In this document: in pieces, positions 35,403-43,896 of the stretch
Layout of the letters: each line of letters starts with the position of its first letter
How positions within the stretch are numbered: the first letter of the stretch is position 1
NCBI RefSeq assembly: GCF_042647465.1
Contig: NZ_JBHRVN010000004.1
Strand: one strand, 5' to 3'
Length of the DNA: 64,000 bases
Source: Wagnerdoeblera intermedia
GTDB taxonomy: Bacteria; Pseudomonadota; Alphaproteobacteria; Rhodobacterales; Rhodobacteraceae
Made by a program: the position numbers and the translations under genes
Notes under the pieces: generated by a model
Databases searched by the model: none
The model's input: only the letters and a program-made list of their open reading frames with translations
What the model was told of the DNA's origin: nothing

Positions 35403-36775
35403 GATTTGCGCAACATGTATAACCGCCCCTTGCGCAAGAGGGTATTTTGGATCTTTTTGGCGCGTTGTCGGGTGCTGACATGTATCCGGCCTTAGATGCG
35501 GCCATCTCATGCCGCGGGCCACTATGGTGTTCGCAGATCAGGTCCAAATCAAAGCCGCGTGCGCCTTGGCACGTGTTGCGCAACTGGTTCTCCTGATCCT
35601 GTCTCACGACCGTATCGCCAAACGTCTCCTTGCCCTCTTCCGCTCCGACGTCTCTCGACCTGACGGATTATGCCGCCACGGCCGGAGCCTTGTAGACGCC
35701 ACCGTGGGCCATCAGGGCCCATACGATCCGCGCCATCTTGTTGGCCAGTGCGACCCGCACCAGCATAGTGGGCTTGCGGCCGAGCATATCGCGCAGCCAT
35801 GTTCCGTGCTTTGCGCCAGCATGCACGTTACGTTTGATGATCACGCTGTTGGCGCCGATGATCAGCAAGCGTCGCAGCGATCTCTCACCCATCTTGGTAG
35901 TCGCCCCCAGGCGTTGTTTGCCGCCCGTTGAATGTTGTCGGGGCACGAGGCCTAACCATGCCGCAAAATCCCGGCCTTTGCGGAAGGTCTCGGCCGCTGG
36001 TGCCAGTGTTGCAAATGCCGTGGCGATTAGCGGCCCGATGCCGGGGATCGTCATCAGCCGCCTGGCCAGATCATTTTCCTTCGCACGGCGCGCGATCTCC
36101 GCATCAAGCTTTGTGATCTCAGTCTCCAGATGGCGAAGTGACAGTATCAGAACCTGCAGCGTCACCATTGCCTCGGAAGGCAGCCCGCAAGTCGGATCCT
36201 CGACAATCCTGATCAGCTTCTGGACGTTGGATGGGCCCTGCGGCACGACCTGACCGAATTCCGTCAGGTGGCCACGAAACGCGTTGATGAGCTGGGTGCG
36301 CTGACGGATCAGCACTTCTCGGACCCGAAAGACCATGGCTGACCCTTGTGTCCGTTCGCTCTTCACCGGCACGAAGCGCATCGTCGGCCGTTGGGCCGCT
36401 TCGCAAATCGCTTCGGCATCGGCGGCATCATTTTTTTGCCGCTTCACGAAGGGCTTCACATAGGCCGGCGGGATCAGCCGCACGTCATGGCCCAGCTTGC
36501 CTATCTCACGTCCCCAGAAGTGCGAGCCACCACAGGCTTCCATGGCGACAACACAAGGTGGAAGCGTCGAGAGAAAGACCAGAACCTGATCGCGCCGCAG
36601 CTTCTTACGCAGAACGGCTTTTCCAGACTGATCGGCACCGTGAAGCTGGAACACATTCTTTGCCAGATCCAGACCGATTGTTGTAATCTCCGACATGACC
36701 GCCTCCCTAATGGATTATGACGATCCCACCTTGGCACAAAGATGCCGTCGGGGGGCGGTTACAACATCAGAGCCG
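35403..36775 (-). mobile_element. IS110/IS1111-type insertion sequence, copy B of inverted pair
   Basis: Reverse complement of copy A with only a few substitutions (for example one in the 5' noncoding part near 36720 and the Leu/Gln codon). With copy A it brackets the IS5 element, so the three could invert or move together. Confidence 0.82.
35668..36696 (-). CDS. IS110 family transposase, copy B
   Basis: The same 342-residue DEDD recombinase as the gene at 33095, in opposite orientation, intact, with Gln instead of Leu in EFGQVVPQG. Both copies keep all acidic residues and the C-terminal SGG-type segment (HSTGGKQRLG), so either could be active. Confidence 0.94.
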   Translation of the reverse strand: MSEITTIGLDLAKNVFQLHGADQSGKAVLRKKLRRDQVLVFLSTLPPCVVAMEACGGSHFWGREIGKLGHDVRLIPPAYVKPFVKRQKNDAADAEAICEAAQRPTMRFVPVKSERTQGSAMVFRVREVLIRQRTQLINAFRGHLTEFGQVVPQGPSNVQKLIRIVEDPTCGLPSEAMVTLQVLILSLRHLETEITKLDAEIARRAKENDLARRLMTIPGIGPLIATAFATLAPAAETFRKGRDFAAWLGLVPRQHSTGGKQRLGATTKMGERSLRRLLIIGANSVIIKRNVHAGAKHGTWLRDMLGRKPTMLVRVALANKMARIVWALMAHGGVYKAPAVAA

Positions 36776-37070
36776 GCTGCACCTCATTGTGAGATCATCA
36801 GTCTACGTCTAACAGACTCATCACCGTTGAGATGACCTGGACAAAAGGGCTCGGACGCCCCTACCGTACGTTAAGCTGTTTGGCCCTAACCTCCCCTCCA
36901 AACTCTAACGTGCTGGAGTAAGCGGAGTGCCCCCTTAAGTTGCTCGTTCGATCAACGAGAATGACAACTGGTAGTGCGATAGGTCGTCGAAGAAACTGAT
37001 GCCGAGGCGGCGCCTATCAGTATGTGAACGTGCACGGTAGTTTTGGGTAGTTTGTGATAAGGGTCTTAAT
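36776..37070. other. Right end of the insertion, no gene seen
   Basis: About 295 bases, less GC-rich than the chromosome, with no convincing frame. It ends TAAGGGTCTTAAT immediately before GAGCA and the 3' part of the split tRNA. Confidence 0.6.
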
Positions 37071-37125
37071 GAGCAGCCCCCTCCTAAGGGGCAGGTTGGT
37101 GGTTCGAATCCACTCGGGGTCACCA
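37071..37125 (+). pseudogene. 3' part of disrupted tRNA-Arg(CCU)
   Basis: GAGCA (end of D stem) followed by the anticodon stem GCCCC/GGGGC with loop CTCCTAA (anticodon CCT), variable loop, T arm GGTGG-TTCGAAT-CCACT, acceptor CGGGGTC, A and encoded CCA. All of it pairs with the fragment at 25455-25481. Nothing upstream here could supply the acceptor strand, so this copy cannot fold into a tRNA. Confidence 0.85.
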
Positions 37126-37217
37126 TCCTTTCCCGACTTTCCTCCGCAATTCTTTGACAAAGCTCTCCGACAGGCGCAGCCTTTCGGAATTGGCTGTCAG
37201 ACAGGGGAGGACAGGCG

Positions 37218-38039
37218 GTGGAGCAGACCCTGGCGATCATTGACCAGCGCAGCGGCGGGCGGCGGGTGGAACTGGGGCTGATCCTCGGCTCAGGTTTAGG
37301 CCATCTGGCAGAGGCCGCAGAGGGTGTGGCGATTCCCTATTCGAGCCTTCCGGGGTTTCCGGCAACCGGTGTCTCGGGGCATGTGCCGCGGCTGGTGATC
37401 GGAGACTTGGAGGGGGTATCGGTCGCGATCTTCGGCGGACGGGCGCATTACTATGAAGAGGGCCGCGCCAATATCATGCGCCGTCCGCTGGAGGTGCTGA
37501 AGGCGCTTGGCGCGGATCGGGTGATCCTGACCAATGCCGCAGGCTCGCTGCGCGGGGATATTCCTCCGGGCGGGCTGATGCTGATTGAAGATCACATCAA
37601 CCTGAAGGGACGCTCGCCGCTGATCGGCGAGGAATCAGAGGCGCGGTTTGTGAATATGGTTGATGCCTATGACCCCGGTCTGCGCCGCGATCTGAAACGC
37701 GCCGCAAATGCGGTGGGCGTGGCGCTTCCGGAGGGGGTTTACTGCTGGTTTTCGGGGCCGAATTTTGAAACCCCGGCGGAAATCCGGGCAGCGAAAATCC
37801 TTGGCTCGGACGCCGTGGGGATGTCGACGGTGCCGGAGGTGATCCTGGCGCGGTTTCTGGGGCTGAAGGTGGGGGCGGTTTCGGTCATCACCAATATGGG
37901 CGCGGGGCTTGATGCCAGTGAGGTCATTTCACATGAGCAGACGAAAGCCGTGGCCCCGCAGGGGGGCGCACGGCTGGAAAAGGTGCTTCGCGAATATCTG
38001 CGCGGGCTCAGCGGTTCGAGAGGCGGCGGCGGTGAGTGA
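37218..38039 (+). CDS. Purine-nucleoside phosphorylase
   Basis: Trimeric-type phosphorylase that splits purine nucleosides in salvage, 273 residues. It starts at a GTG with AGGGGAGGA upstream. Seen: LGLILGSGLGHLAEA, GHVPRLVIG, GRAHYYEEG, RVILTNAAGSLRGDIPPG, and the purine-site block FSGPNFETPAEIRAAKILG with VGMSTVPEVILAR. The match is to the PunA/PNP-II class. Its last 32 bases overlap the end of the convergent NlpC/P60 gene. Confidence 0.95.
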   Translation: MEQTLAIIDQRSGGRRVELGLILGSGLGHLAEAAEGVAIPYSSLPGFPATGVSGHVPRLVIGDLEGVSVAIFGGRAHYYEEGRANIMRRPLEVLKALGADRVILTNAAGSLRGDIPPGGLMLIEDHINLKGRSPLIGEESEARFVNMVDAYDPGLRRDLKRAANAVGVALPEGVYCWFSGPNFETPAEIRAAKILGSDAVGMSTVPEVILARFLGLKVGAVSVITNMGAGLDASEVISHEQTKAVAPQGGARLEKVLREYLRGLSGSRGGGGE

Positions 38040-38832
38040 TCGGGCCGTAGCCCTCTGCCAGGATGCGGGCCTCAGCCGCAGAGAGTTTTTCGCGCACACA
38101 GCCCATATAGGCGGCGGTGGCATGGATGATCTCATCAGGGCCTGAGACCAGCGCGACATGGCCTTTCCAGAAGACCAGATCACCGGGGCGCAGATCCTGA
38201 GGGGCGACCTCTGTGCCTGCCATGGCCTGCAGATCGCTGTCGCCCGGACAGGGGGTGCCGCAGGCCAGCATGGCCGCCTGGGCAAGACCCGAGCAGTCGA
38301 TGCCCCCGCGGCTGTTGCCGCCCCAGAGATAGGGGGTGCCAAGGAAGCTTTCGGCCACTTTCACCGGATCTGAGGCAAGGGTCTCCACCGGTTCCAGATG
38401 GGCGAGGGGCACATAGCCTTCCGGCGTGCGGGCGAATTTGCCCTCTTCTTCCAGCACCTCGACCAGGGCCGCAAAAGGCAGCGCCACCAGATCGCGGGCC
38501 TGGACCTTCGGGCCTTCATAAAGCTGGCTGAAGCCGGTTTTCACCCGGTGGGTGACCGGATGATCGGGGCCGAGTGCCGCCTCGGGCAGCCAGCCACAGA
38601 AGCCATCTTTATCGGCCATCACAAAGGCCAGCCCGTCCTGGTGATCGATCACCAACACGCGCTCTCCGTAAAGCACCTGGCGGTCGCGGTCACCGCCGGG
38701 CGTTTTGAGAAGATCGGTCACCCCGGCGATCAGCCGGGCGGGGTGGCCCTCGGTAAAGGCCTGGGCCTCTACTTTGCCAAGCAGCGAGATATGGGCTTTG
38801 GTGCCGGAAAACGGCGTCAGACGGCGGTCCAC
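38008..38832 (-). CDS. C40 family (NlpC/P60) peptidase
   Basis: Cell-wall endopeptidase, 274 residues. N-terminal SH3-like domains (about 25-140) precede an NlpC/P60 domain (about 155-270) with the catalytic Cys in NSRGGIDCSGLAQAA and His in VFWKGHVALVSG. No signal peptide is visible, so the mode of export is unclear. The start is GTG, three bases after the leucyl-aminopeptidase stop, so the two genes form an operon. Confidence 0.93.
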   Translation of the reverse strand: MDRRLTPFSGTKAHISLLGKVEAQAFTEGHPARLIAGVTDLLKTPGGDRDRQVLYGERVLVIDHQDGLAFVMADKDGFCGWLPEAALGPDHPVTHRVKTGFSQLYEGPKVQARDLVALPFAALVEVLEEEGKFARTPEGYVPLAHLEPVETLASDPVKVAESFLGTPYLWGGNSRGGIDCSGLAQAAMLACGTPCPGDSDLQAMAGTEVAPQDLRPGDLVFWKGHVALVSGPDEIIHATAAYMGCVREKLSAAEARILAEGYGPITHRRRLSNR

Positions 38833-38835
38833 TGG

Positions 38836-40227
38836 TCAGACTTTCACAAGGTCAGGAAGAGCTTCGAAAAGCGCACGCGCGCCCTGGCCGATGCCGCCTT
38901 TCGGGCGGGCGGGCGCGTCAGAGGGCTGATGGCAGAAGATGTCGAAATGCGCATAACGTGCCTCGCCCGCGAAGCGGCGCAGAAAGAGGGCCGCGGTAAT
39001 CGAGCCCGCCATGCCGCCCGAGGGCGCATTGTCGAGATCGGCGATGCCAGGCTCAATCATCGGCTCATAGGCGTCCCAGAAGGGCATCTGCCAGAGCGGG
39101 TCGCGCACCTTTTGTGCCGCAGCTGACAGGGTTGCGGCCAGATCGGCGCAATCGGTGTAGAAGGGCGGCAGATCGGGGCCAAGCGCCACCCGCGCAGCCC
39201 CCGTCAGCGTCGCCATGGAGATCAGCAGATCAGGGCTTTCCTCGACCGCGAGCGCGAGTGCATCGGCCAGCACCAGGCGACCCTCAGCATCGGTGTTGTT
39301 CACCTCAACGGTCAGCCCGTTGCGGGCGGTCAGGATATCACGCGGGCGGAAGCTGTTGCCAGAGACCGCATTTTCCACCGCCGGGACCAGAACGCGCAGG
39401 CGGATCTTCAGGCCTGCGCCCATGATCATCTGCGCCAGCCCCATGACAGTGGCCGCACCGCCCATGTCCTTTTTCATGTTCAGCATGCCCGACGAGGGCT
39501 TCAGATCCAGCCCGCCGGTGTCAAAGCAGACGCCCTTGCCGACCAGGGTGACCTGCGGCCCCTCTGCCCCCCAGCGAAGGTCAAGAAGGCGCGGCGCGCG
39601 CGGGCTCGCGCGGCCAACGGCATGAATCATCGGAAAATTCTGCGCCAGAAGATCATCGCCGCGGATCACAGTCACATCCGCTCCATGGGCGAAAGCGAGG
39701 GCGCGGAAAGCGGCCTCCAGCTCATCGGGGCCCATGTCTGAGGCGGGGGTGTTGATCAGATCGCGGGTCAGCACCTCAGCATTGGCGATGAGTTCGAGGC
39801 GGGCGGCCTCGGTGCCTTCCGGGGCCACAAGCTGCGCCGCCGGGCGCTTTGCACTGCGGTAGCGGTCAAAGCGGTAGCCCGCCAGCAGCCAGCCAAGCGC
39901 CGCTTCATCGCGGGCCTCAGCGCTCAGCTCACCCTCAAGCCGCCAGGCCCCCTCGGGCAGGCGGGCGGCGGCGCGGGCAACGGCAAAGCGGCTGCGGGCG
40001 CGGCTGCGCGCATCCCCCAGACCCAGAACCGCACCGCTGATCTGCCCGCCTTCAGCGGGCAACAGCACCGGATCACCGGAGCCGCCGGTGAAGTTCTGCG
40101 CGGAGAGCCAGGCCTGGACCCCCTCGGGCTGACGGGCCAGAAACTCTGCAAACCCTTCGGGCGTCACAAGAAAAAGCGGACGCGCCGGGGTTCCGGCAGG
40201 GGCAAAGCTGAGACGGTTTTCGGCCAT
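38836..40227 (-). CDS. Leucyl aminopeptidase family protein (M17)
   Basis: Cytosolic two-zinc aminopeptidase, 463 residues. Seen: the metal/active-site blocks VTLVGKGVCFDTGGLDLKPS (Lys and Asp ligands), MKKDMGGAATVMG, and the M17 signature NNTDAEGRLVLADAL, followed by a substrate-pocket segment SGGMAGSITAALFLRRF. Length and motif order fit M17. The conserved pairing with a C40 peptidase gene suggests peptide or muropeptide turnover (inference). Confidence 0.95.
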   Translation of the reverse strand: MAENRLSFAPAGTPARPLFLVTPEGFAEFLARQPEGVQAWLSAQNFTGGSGDPVLLPAEGGQISGAVLGLGDARSRARSRFAVARAAARLPEGAWRLEGELSAEARDEAALGWLLAGYRFDRYRSAKRPAAQLVAPEGTEAARLELIANAEVLTRDLINTPASDMGPDELEAAFRALAFAHGADVTVIRGDDLLAQNFPMIHAVGRASPRAPRLLDLRWGAEGPQVTLVGKGVCFDTGGLDLKPSSGMLNMKKDMGGAATVMGLAQMIMGAGLKIRLRVLVPAVENAVSGNSFRPRDILTARNGLTVEVNNTDAEGRLVLADALALAVEESPDLLISMATLTGAARVALGPDLPPFYTDCADLAATLSAAAQKVRDPLWQMPFWDAYEPMIEPGIADLDNAPSGGMAGSITAALFLRRFAGEARYAHFDIFCHQPSDAPARPKGGIGQGARALFEALPDLVKV

Positions 40228-40286
40228 GAGAGGACTCCGGTTGCAGGCCCGCCCAGAGTGAGCCGATTGGCGATGGGCTGCAAGCC

Positions 40287-40646
40287 TCAGTCGTGCCAGT
40301 CAGAGGCCTGATCGAGCAGCCGCGACAATCGCGCCCAGGTGGAGGAAAGCGCCGTTGCATCCCGCAGCTGCAGGCAGTGCCGCACATCCGCCGCGACCCT
40401 TGCAATCAGCGGCAGCCCCAGATCCGGCGCAAGCCGCATCACCCGCCTGAGCCCGGCATCAAAGCCGCGAAAATCCTCACGCAGCCAGCAGCGCAGCAGC
40501 GCCCGCGCCAATGCCTGCAGTTCTTCATATCCGTCCGGAAAGGCATTGCGCACAATTTCCGCCGGACCTGCCCAGACGGGATCGGGCAAAAGCCGCTCCC
40601 GCATCCTGAGCCGGATAATTTCTCCGCCCGCCACAGTCACACCCAC
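40287..40646 (-). CDS. Hypothetical protein upstream of the aminopeptidase
   Basis: 119 residues, not recognised. The sequence is helical and Arg/Leu rich (ALARALLRCWLREDFRGFDAGL; VRHCLQLRDATALSSTWARL) with no signal peptide. The first codon shown is GTG; an ATG about 14 codons in (MRERLLPD) is an alternative. It lies 59 bases upstream of the aminopeptidase gene on the same strand and could be the first gene of that operon. The coding potential is moderate. Confidence 0.5.
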   Translation of the reverse strand: MGVTVAGGEIIRLRMRERLLPDPVWAGPAEIVRNAFPDGYEELQALARALLRCWLREDFRGFDAGLRRVMRLAPDLGLPLIARVAADVRHCLQLRDATALSSTWARLSRLLDQASDWHD

Positions 40647-40772
40647 GTGTTTTCACCATCACCCGTGACAGTCTGCCGCTGGAAAGTTGAAGGAATGATG
40701 AGGCCCCGGCCCAAAAATCTCTCGAATTTTTCGGGCTGCGGCAGTATCTGAGGGGCATCAAGAGGATCTCAG

Positions 40773-41417
40773 ATGACAGCGAAACTGCTTCCGACCTATC
40801 TCGTCCAGCGTTTCCATGGCTGGCGCGCCACCGCCTGGCAGGACAATAAGGCCTGGTACAAGCGTCTGGCGACGGGGGGACAACACCCCAGAGCCATGGT
40901 CATTTCCTGCTGCGACAGCCGTGTGCATGTCACCTCGATTTTCGGTGCCGATGAAGGTGAATTTTTCATCCACCGCAATATCGCAGCCCTGGTGCCGCCC
41001 TTCACGGATGACGGCAACCACCACGGCACATCTGCGGCGCTGGAATATGCCGTCACCGCGCTGAAAGTGGCGCATGTTGTGGTTCTGGCGCATTCGAACT
41101 GCGGCGGTGTCAAAGGCTGCCACGACATGTGCTCAGGCCATGCCCCGGCGCTTGAAGAAAAATCGAGCTTCGTCGGCCGCTGGATGGATATTCTGCGCCC
41201 CGGCTATGAGCGCGTGATCCATCTGCCCCAGGACGAACAGGTCGATGCCCTGGAAAAGCAGGCCGTTCTGGTCAGCCTTGAAAACCTGATGTCCTTCCCC
41301 TTCGTGCGCGCCGCCGTCGAAGCCGAAGAACTGACGCTTCACGGCCTCTGGACCTCGATCGGTGAAGGCTCGCTTGAGCAATACGACGCCGAGCGCGGCC
41401 TCTTCGTTCCGGTCTGA
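40773..41417 (+). CDS. Beta-class carbonic anhydrase
   Basis: Zinc enzyme interconverting CO2 and bicarbonate, 214 residues. Zinc ligands are visible as Cys47, His107 and Cys110 (ISCCDSRV and LAHSNCGG), with the Asp48-Arg50 dyad. GTSAALEYAV is also typical. A strong terminator follows. Monocistronic. Confidence 0.96.
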   Translation: MTAKLLPTYLVQRFHGWRATAWQDNKAWYKRLATGGQHPRAMVISCCDSRVHVTSIFGADEGEFFIHRNIAALVPPFTDDGNHHGTSAALEYAVTALKVAHVVVLAHSNCGGVKGCHDMCSGHAPALEEKSSFVGRWMDILRPGYERVIHLPQDEQVDALEKQAVLVSLENLMSFPFVRAAVEAEELTLHGLWTSIGEGSLEQYDAERGLFVPV

Positions 41418-41445
41418 GCCCCTGGGTTTTGACAGAGCTGTGAAC

Positions 41446-41472
41446 AAAAGCCCCTTCGCAGAAGGGGCTTTT
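41446..41472 (+). terminator. Terminator after carbonic anhydrase
   Basis: Twelve-pair stem AAAAGCCCCTTC with GAAGGGGCTTTT around GCA. Confidence 0.9.
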
Positions 41473-41532
41473 GCATGTCAGACTGCCGCGCGGTGCGTCT
41501 CAGCACAGGATTTACGCGTGGAGTTCAGGCCT

Positions 41533-41973
41533 ATGAAATCACTTACCCGGATCTCCGCCCTCAGCCTTGTGCTGCTGGCGCTTCCTGCTTTTGCCAAAGA
41601 CGGCGTTACCAATCCGGCGGTCAAAGCACGGATGGACACGATGCAGGTGATCCGCGGCAGCATGGCAACGCTGGGCGATATGGCCTCGGGCAAGACCACC
41701 TTCGACGCCGCCCGCGCCACCGAGGCCAGGTCCGCCATGGCCGGCGCCGCAGCGCAGATCGTGCCAGGCTTTCAGGCACCCGAGACCGATCCCGTTGCTG
41801 AAGCCGCCCCCGCGATCTGGGAGACCTTTGACGATTTCAGCGCGAAGGCTGAAAATCTGGTGACGGCGGCGGAAGCGCTGAACACCGCCTCCCTCGACGG
41901 GCTGAAAAGCACTCTTGGCCCGGTCGCTGCGAGTTGCAAATCCTGCCACGAAGGCTACCGCCTGAGCAAATGA
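41533..41973 (+). CDS. Cytochrome c' family protein
   Basis: Periplasmic class II c-type cytochrome, 146 residues from the ATG at 41533; the longer upstream frame crosses the terminator of the carbonic anhydrase gene. A cleavable signal peptide (MKSLTRISALSLVLLALPAFA) is followed by a four-helix protein with the heme-binding CKSCH at 135-139 near the C-terminus and the RMDTMQ segment near the mature N-terminus. Cytochromes c' bind NO and CO and are linked to nitrosative-stress defence. Confidence 0.93.
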   Translation: MKSLTRISALSLVLLALPAFAKDGVTNPAVKARMDTMQVIRGSMATLGDMASGKTTFDAARATEARSAMAGAAAQIVPGFQAPETDPVAEAAPAIWETFDDFSAKAENLVTAAEALNTASLDGLKSTLGPVAASCKSCHEGYRLSK

Positions 41974-42014
41974 ACCCGTCCGCAGGCCCCGCGAGGGGCC
42001 TGCCGCGCCGGGGA

Positions 42015-42299
42015 TCAGCCGCAGTAAACGCGGGTGATGGTGCCCCGTTTATCATGTTCGATGTTCAGGCGATCATGACGCAGATCCATCGTCATCACCG
42101 AACCGGGTGCCAGCACCCGCACCGGGCTTTTGACGGCTGAGACGTCAAGGCGGCTCAGCGGTGTGCCCACCAGCCCGCCGTATCCCGCCGCGCCGCAGTC
42201 ATCGAGCTTCAGCGGCCCCGGCGTGGCGACCTGCTGTTCCAGACAGCCCGGAAGCGCCAGAAGAGCCACGATCGGCAGCACTTTCAGTTTCCTCAGCAA
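42015..42299 (-). CDS. I78-family peptidase inhibitor, lipoprotein
   Basis: 94-residue lipoprotein: signal peptide with lipobox LPGC (Cys about 19), then the I78 inhibitor pattern DDCGAAGYGGLVGTPLSRLD, PVRVLAPGSVMTMDLRHDRLNIE and a terminal RVYCG whose Cys probably pairs with the first. Family members inhibit serine proteases. Divergent from the formaldehyde dehydrogenase gene across 134 bases. Confidence 0.85.
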   Translation of the reverse strand: MLRKLKVLPIVALLALPGCLEQQVATPGPLKLDDCGAAGYGGLVGTPLSRLDVSAVKSPVRVLAPGSVMTMDLRHDRLNIEHDKRGTITRVYCG

Positions 42300-42433
42300 T
42301 TTCCACCCTCCTGTGTTGCATCGCGCTGCGGTTCCGGAGCAATACCCCGGCAGGCTGCAGGTCAGACTGCCACGGGTTTTCCCGTCTGTCTCCCCTGCCC
42401 GTTCAATTTTGTTGTTTCTGAAGGAGTGAACCC

Positions 42434-43567
42434 ATGATCCGCACCCGCGCCGCCGTTGCCGTGGCCCCCGGCAAACCCCTTGAGATCATGGAGGTAAACC
42501 TTGAGCGCCCGAAGAAGGGCGAGGTTCTGGTTGAGATTAAAGCCACCGGCATCTGCCACACCGATGAATTCACCCTCTCGGGCGCAGACCCGGAAGGCAT
42601 CTTCCCGGCGATCCTTGGCCATGAAGGCGCGGGCGTTGTCATCGAAGTCGGCGAAGGCGTCACCACGCTGAAGCCGGGCGATCACGTGATCCCGCTTTAC
42701 ACGCCCGAGTGCCGCGAATGCCCCTCGTGCCTGTCACGCAAGACCAACCTCTGCACTTCGATCCGCTCAACCCAGGGGCAGGGTCTGCTGCCCGACGGCA
42801 CCACCCGTTTCTCGATGCTCGACGGCACGCCGATCCATCACTACATGGGCTGCTCGACCTTCGCGAACCACACCGTGGTGCCTGAAATCGCGCTGGCGAA
42901 GATCCGCGACGACGCGCCCTTCGACAAAGTCTGCTATGTGGGTTGCGGCGTCACCACCGGCATCGGCGCGGTGCTGAACACCGCCAAGGTGGAAATCGGT
43001 GCGAAGGCGGTGGTCTTTGGTCTGGGCGGAATTGGCCTGAACGTCATTCAGGGCCTGAAAATGGCCGGGGCTGATATGATCATCGGCGTCGATCTGAACG
43101 ACAGCAAGGAAGACTGGGGCCGCAAGTTCGGCATGACCCATTTCGTGAACCCGAAGAAGATCGAGGGCTCAATCGTCCAGCATATCGTTGAGATGACCAA
43201 AACCCCCTTCGATCAGATCGGCGGCGCGGATTACTCTTTTGACTGCACCGGCAACGTCCAGGTGATGCGCGATGCGCTGGAGTGCACCCATCGTGGCTGG
43301 GGCCAGTCCATCGTGATCGGCGTGGCCCCTGCGGGAGCGGAAATCCAGACCCGTCCGTTCCAGCTTGTGACGGGTCGCGTCTGGAAAGGCACCGCTTTTG
43401 GCGGCGCGCGCGGCCGCACCGATGTTCCGGGAATCGTCGACTGGTATATGGACGGCAAAATCGAGATCGACTCGATGATCACCCATACCCTGCCGCTTGA
43501 GCGCATCAACGAGGCCTTCGATCTGATGCACAAAGGCGAATCGATCCGCGCCGTGGTCGTCTATTGA
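42434..43567 (+). CDS. S-(hydroxymethyl)glutathione dehydrogenase / class III alcohol dehydrogenase
   Basis: Zinc-dependent NAD enzyme oxidising the glutathione adduct of formaldehyde, and acting on S-nitrosoglutathione; 377 residues. Seen: catalytic-zinc Cys in GICHTDEFTLSG, AILGHEGAGVV, the four structural-zinc cysteines in PECRECPSCLSRKTNLC, and the NAD fold VVFGLGGIGLNVIQG. AAGGAG lies upstream of the start. Known as flhA/adhI-type in relatives. An efficient terminator follows. Confidence 0.96.
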   Translation: MIRTRAAVAVAPGKPLEIMEVNLERPKKGEVLVEIKATGICHTDEFTLSGADPEGIFPAILGHEGAGVVIEVGEGVTTLKPGDHVIPLYTPECRECPSCLSRKTNLCTSIRSTQGQGLLPDGTTRFSMLDGTPIHHYMGCSTFANHTVVPEIALAKIRDDAPFDKVCYVGCGVTTGIGAVLNTAKVEIGAKAVVFGLGGIGLNVIQGLKMAGADMIIGVDLNDSKEDWGRKFGMTHFVNPKKIEGSIVQHIVEMTKTPFDQIGGADYSFDCTGNVQVMRDALECTHRGWGQSIVIGVAPAGAEIQTRPFQLVTGRVWKGTAFGGARGRTDVPGIVDWYMDGKIEIDSMITHTLPLERINEAFDLMHKGESIRAVVVY

Positions 43568-43577
43568 TCCGACCACT

Positions 43578-43608
43578 CTGAGAGGTCCCCGCGGCCTCTC
43601 AGTTTTTT
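43578..43608 (+). terminator. Terminator after formaldehyde dehydrogenase gene
   Basis: Stem CTGAGAGG (43578-43585) with CCTCTCAG (43595-43602), then TTTTTT. Confidence 0.9.
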
Positions 43609-43672
43609 CGGAACCGTCAGGGTGGGGTGCGGCGTTACCCCTGCGATTGAATGAAACTGCAGGAGAGCTGTC

Positions 43673-43855
43673 ATGACCCGTGCCCTGACCGGCGTATTTT
43701 GCGCGATGACCCTCGCGCTCGCGGCCTGCGGGCCCAACACCGCCACCCGTGCCACCACCGGCGCTGCGACCGGCGCTGTGATTGCAGGCCCTGTGGGCGC
43801 GGTCGCGGGTGCAGCCCTGGGCGGAACCGGTGCGGTGCGCGTGCGCAACCCGTAA
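43673..43855 (+). CDS. Small glycine-rich lipoprotein
   Basis: 60 residues. Lipoprotein signal with lipobox LAAC (Cys about 19), then a mature part of about 40 residues that is a glycine/alanine zipper (GAATGAVIAGPVGAVAGAAL) like those of small outer-membrane lipoproteins. AGGAGAG lies upstream of the start. Function unknown. It lies between two good terminators, so it is transcribed alone. Confidence 0.8.
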   Translation: MTRALTGVFCAMTLALAACGPNTATRATTGAATGAVIAGPVGAVAGAALGGTGAVRVRNP

Positions 43856-43896
43856 GCCGCACTCCATAAGCCTTTGCGCTTCAGCCTTTCGCAATG

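Larger units (their letters stand above)
25482..37070. mobile_element. 11.6-kb IS-rich insertion inside tRNA-Arg(CCU)
   Basis: Bounded by the two halves of one tRNA gene, with GAGCA present at both junctions (25477-25481 and 37071-37075). The outer ends (about 25482-26035 and 36776-37070) are clearly poorer in GC than the chromosome. The inside holds IS66, IS3, IS5 and IS110/IS1111 sequences, a serine-recombinase fragment, an intact tRNA-Arg(CCU) and two polysaccharide-type genes. No intact integrase is present. A 5-bp repeat would fit a transposon target duplication or a short recombinase crossover. The circularised ends would give imperfect inverted arms around GAGCA (TAAGGGTCTTAAT on one side, CAAGTATACCCCTA on the other). 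Confidence 0.75.

Noticed and set aside
25455..37125. Split tRNA-Arg halves acting as a trans-spliced tRNA
   Set aside because: Trans-spliced tRNAs with flanking intron helices are known from archaea, not bacteria; no complementary intron arms flank the halves here, and an intact copy is present.
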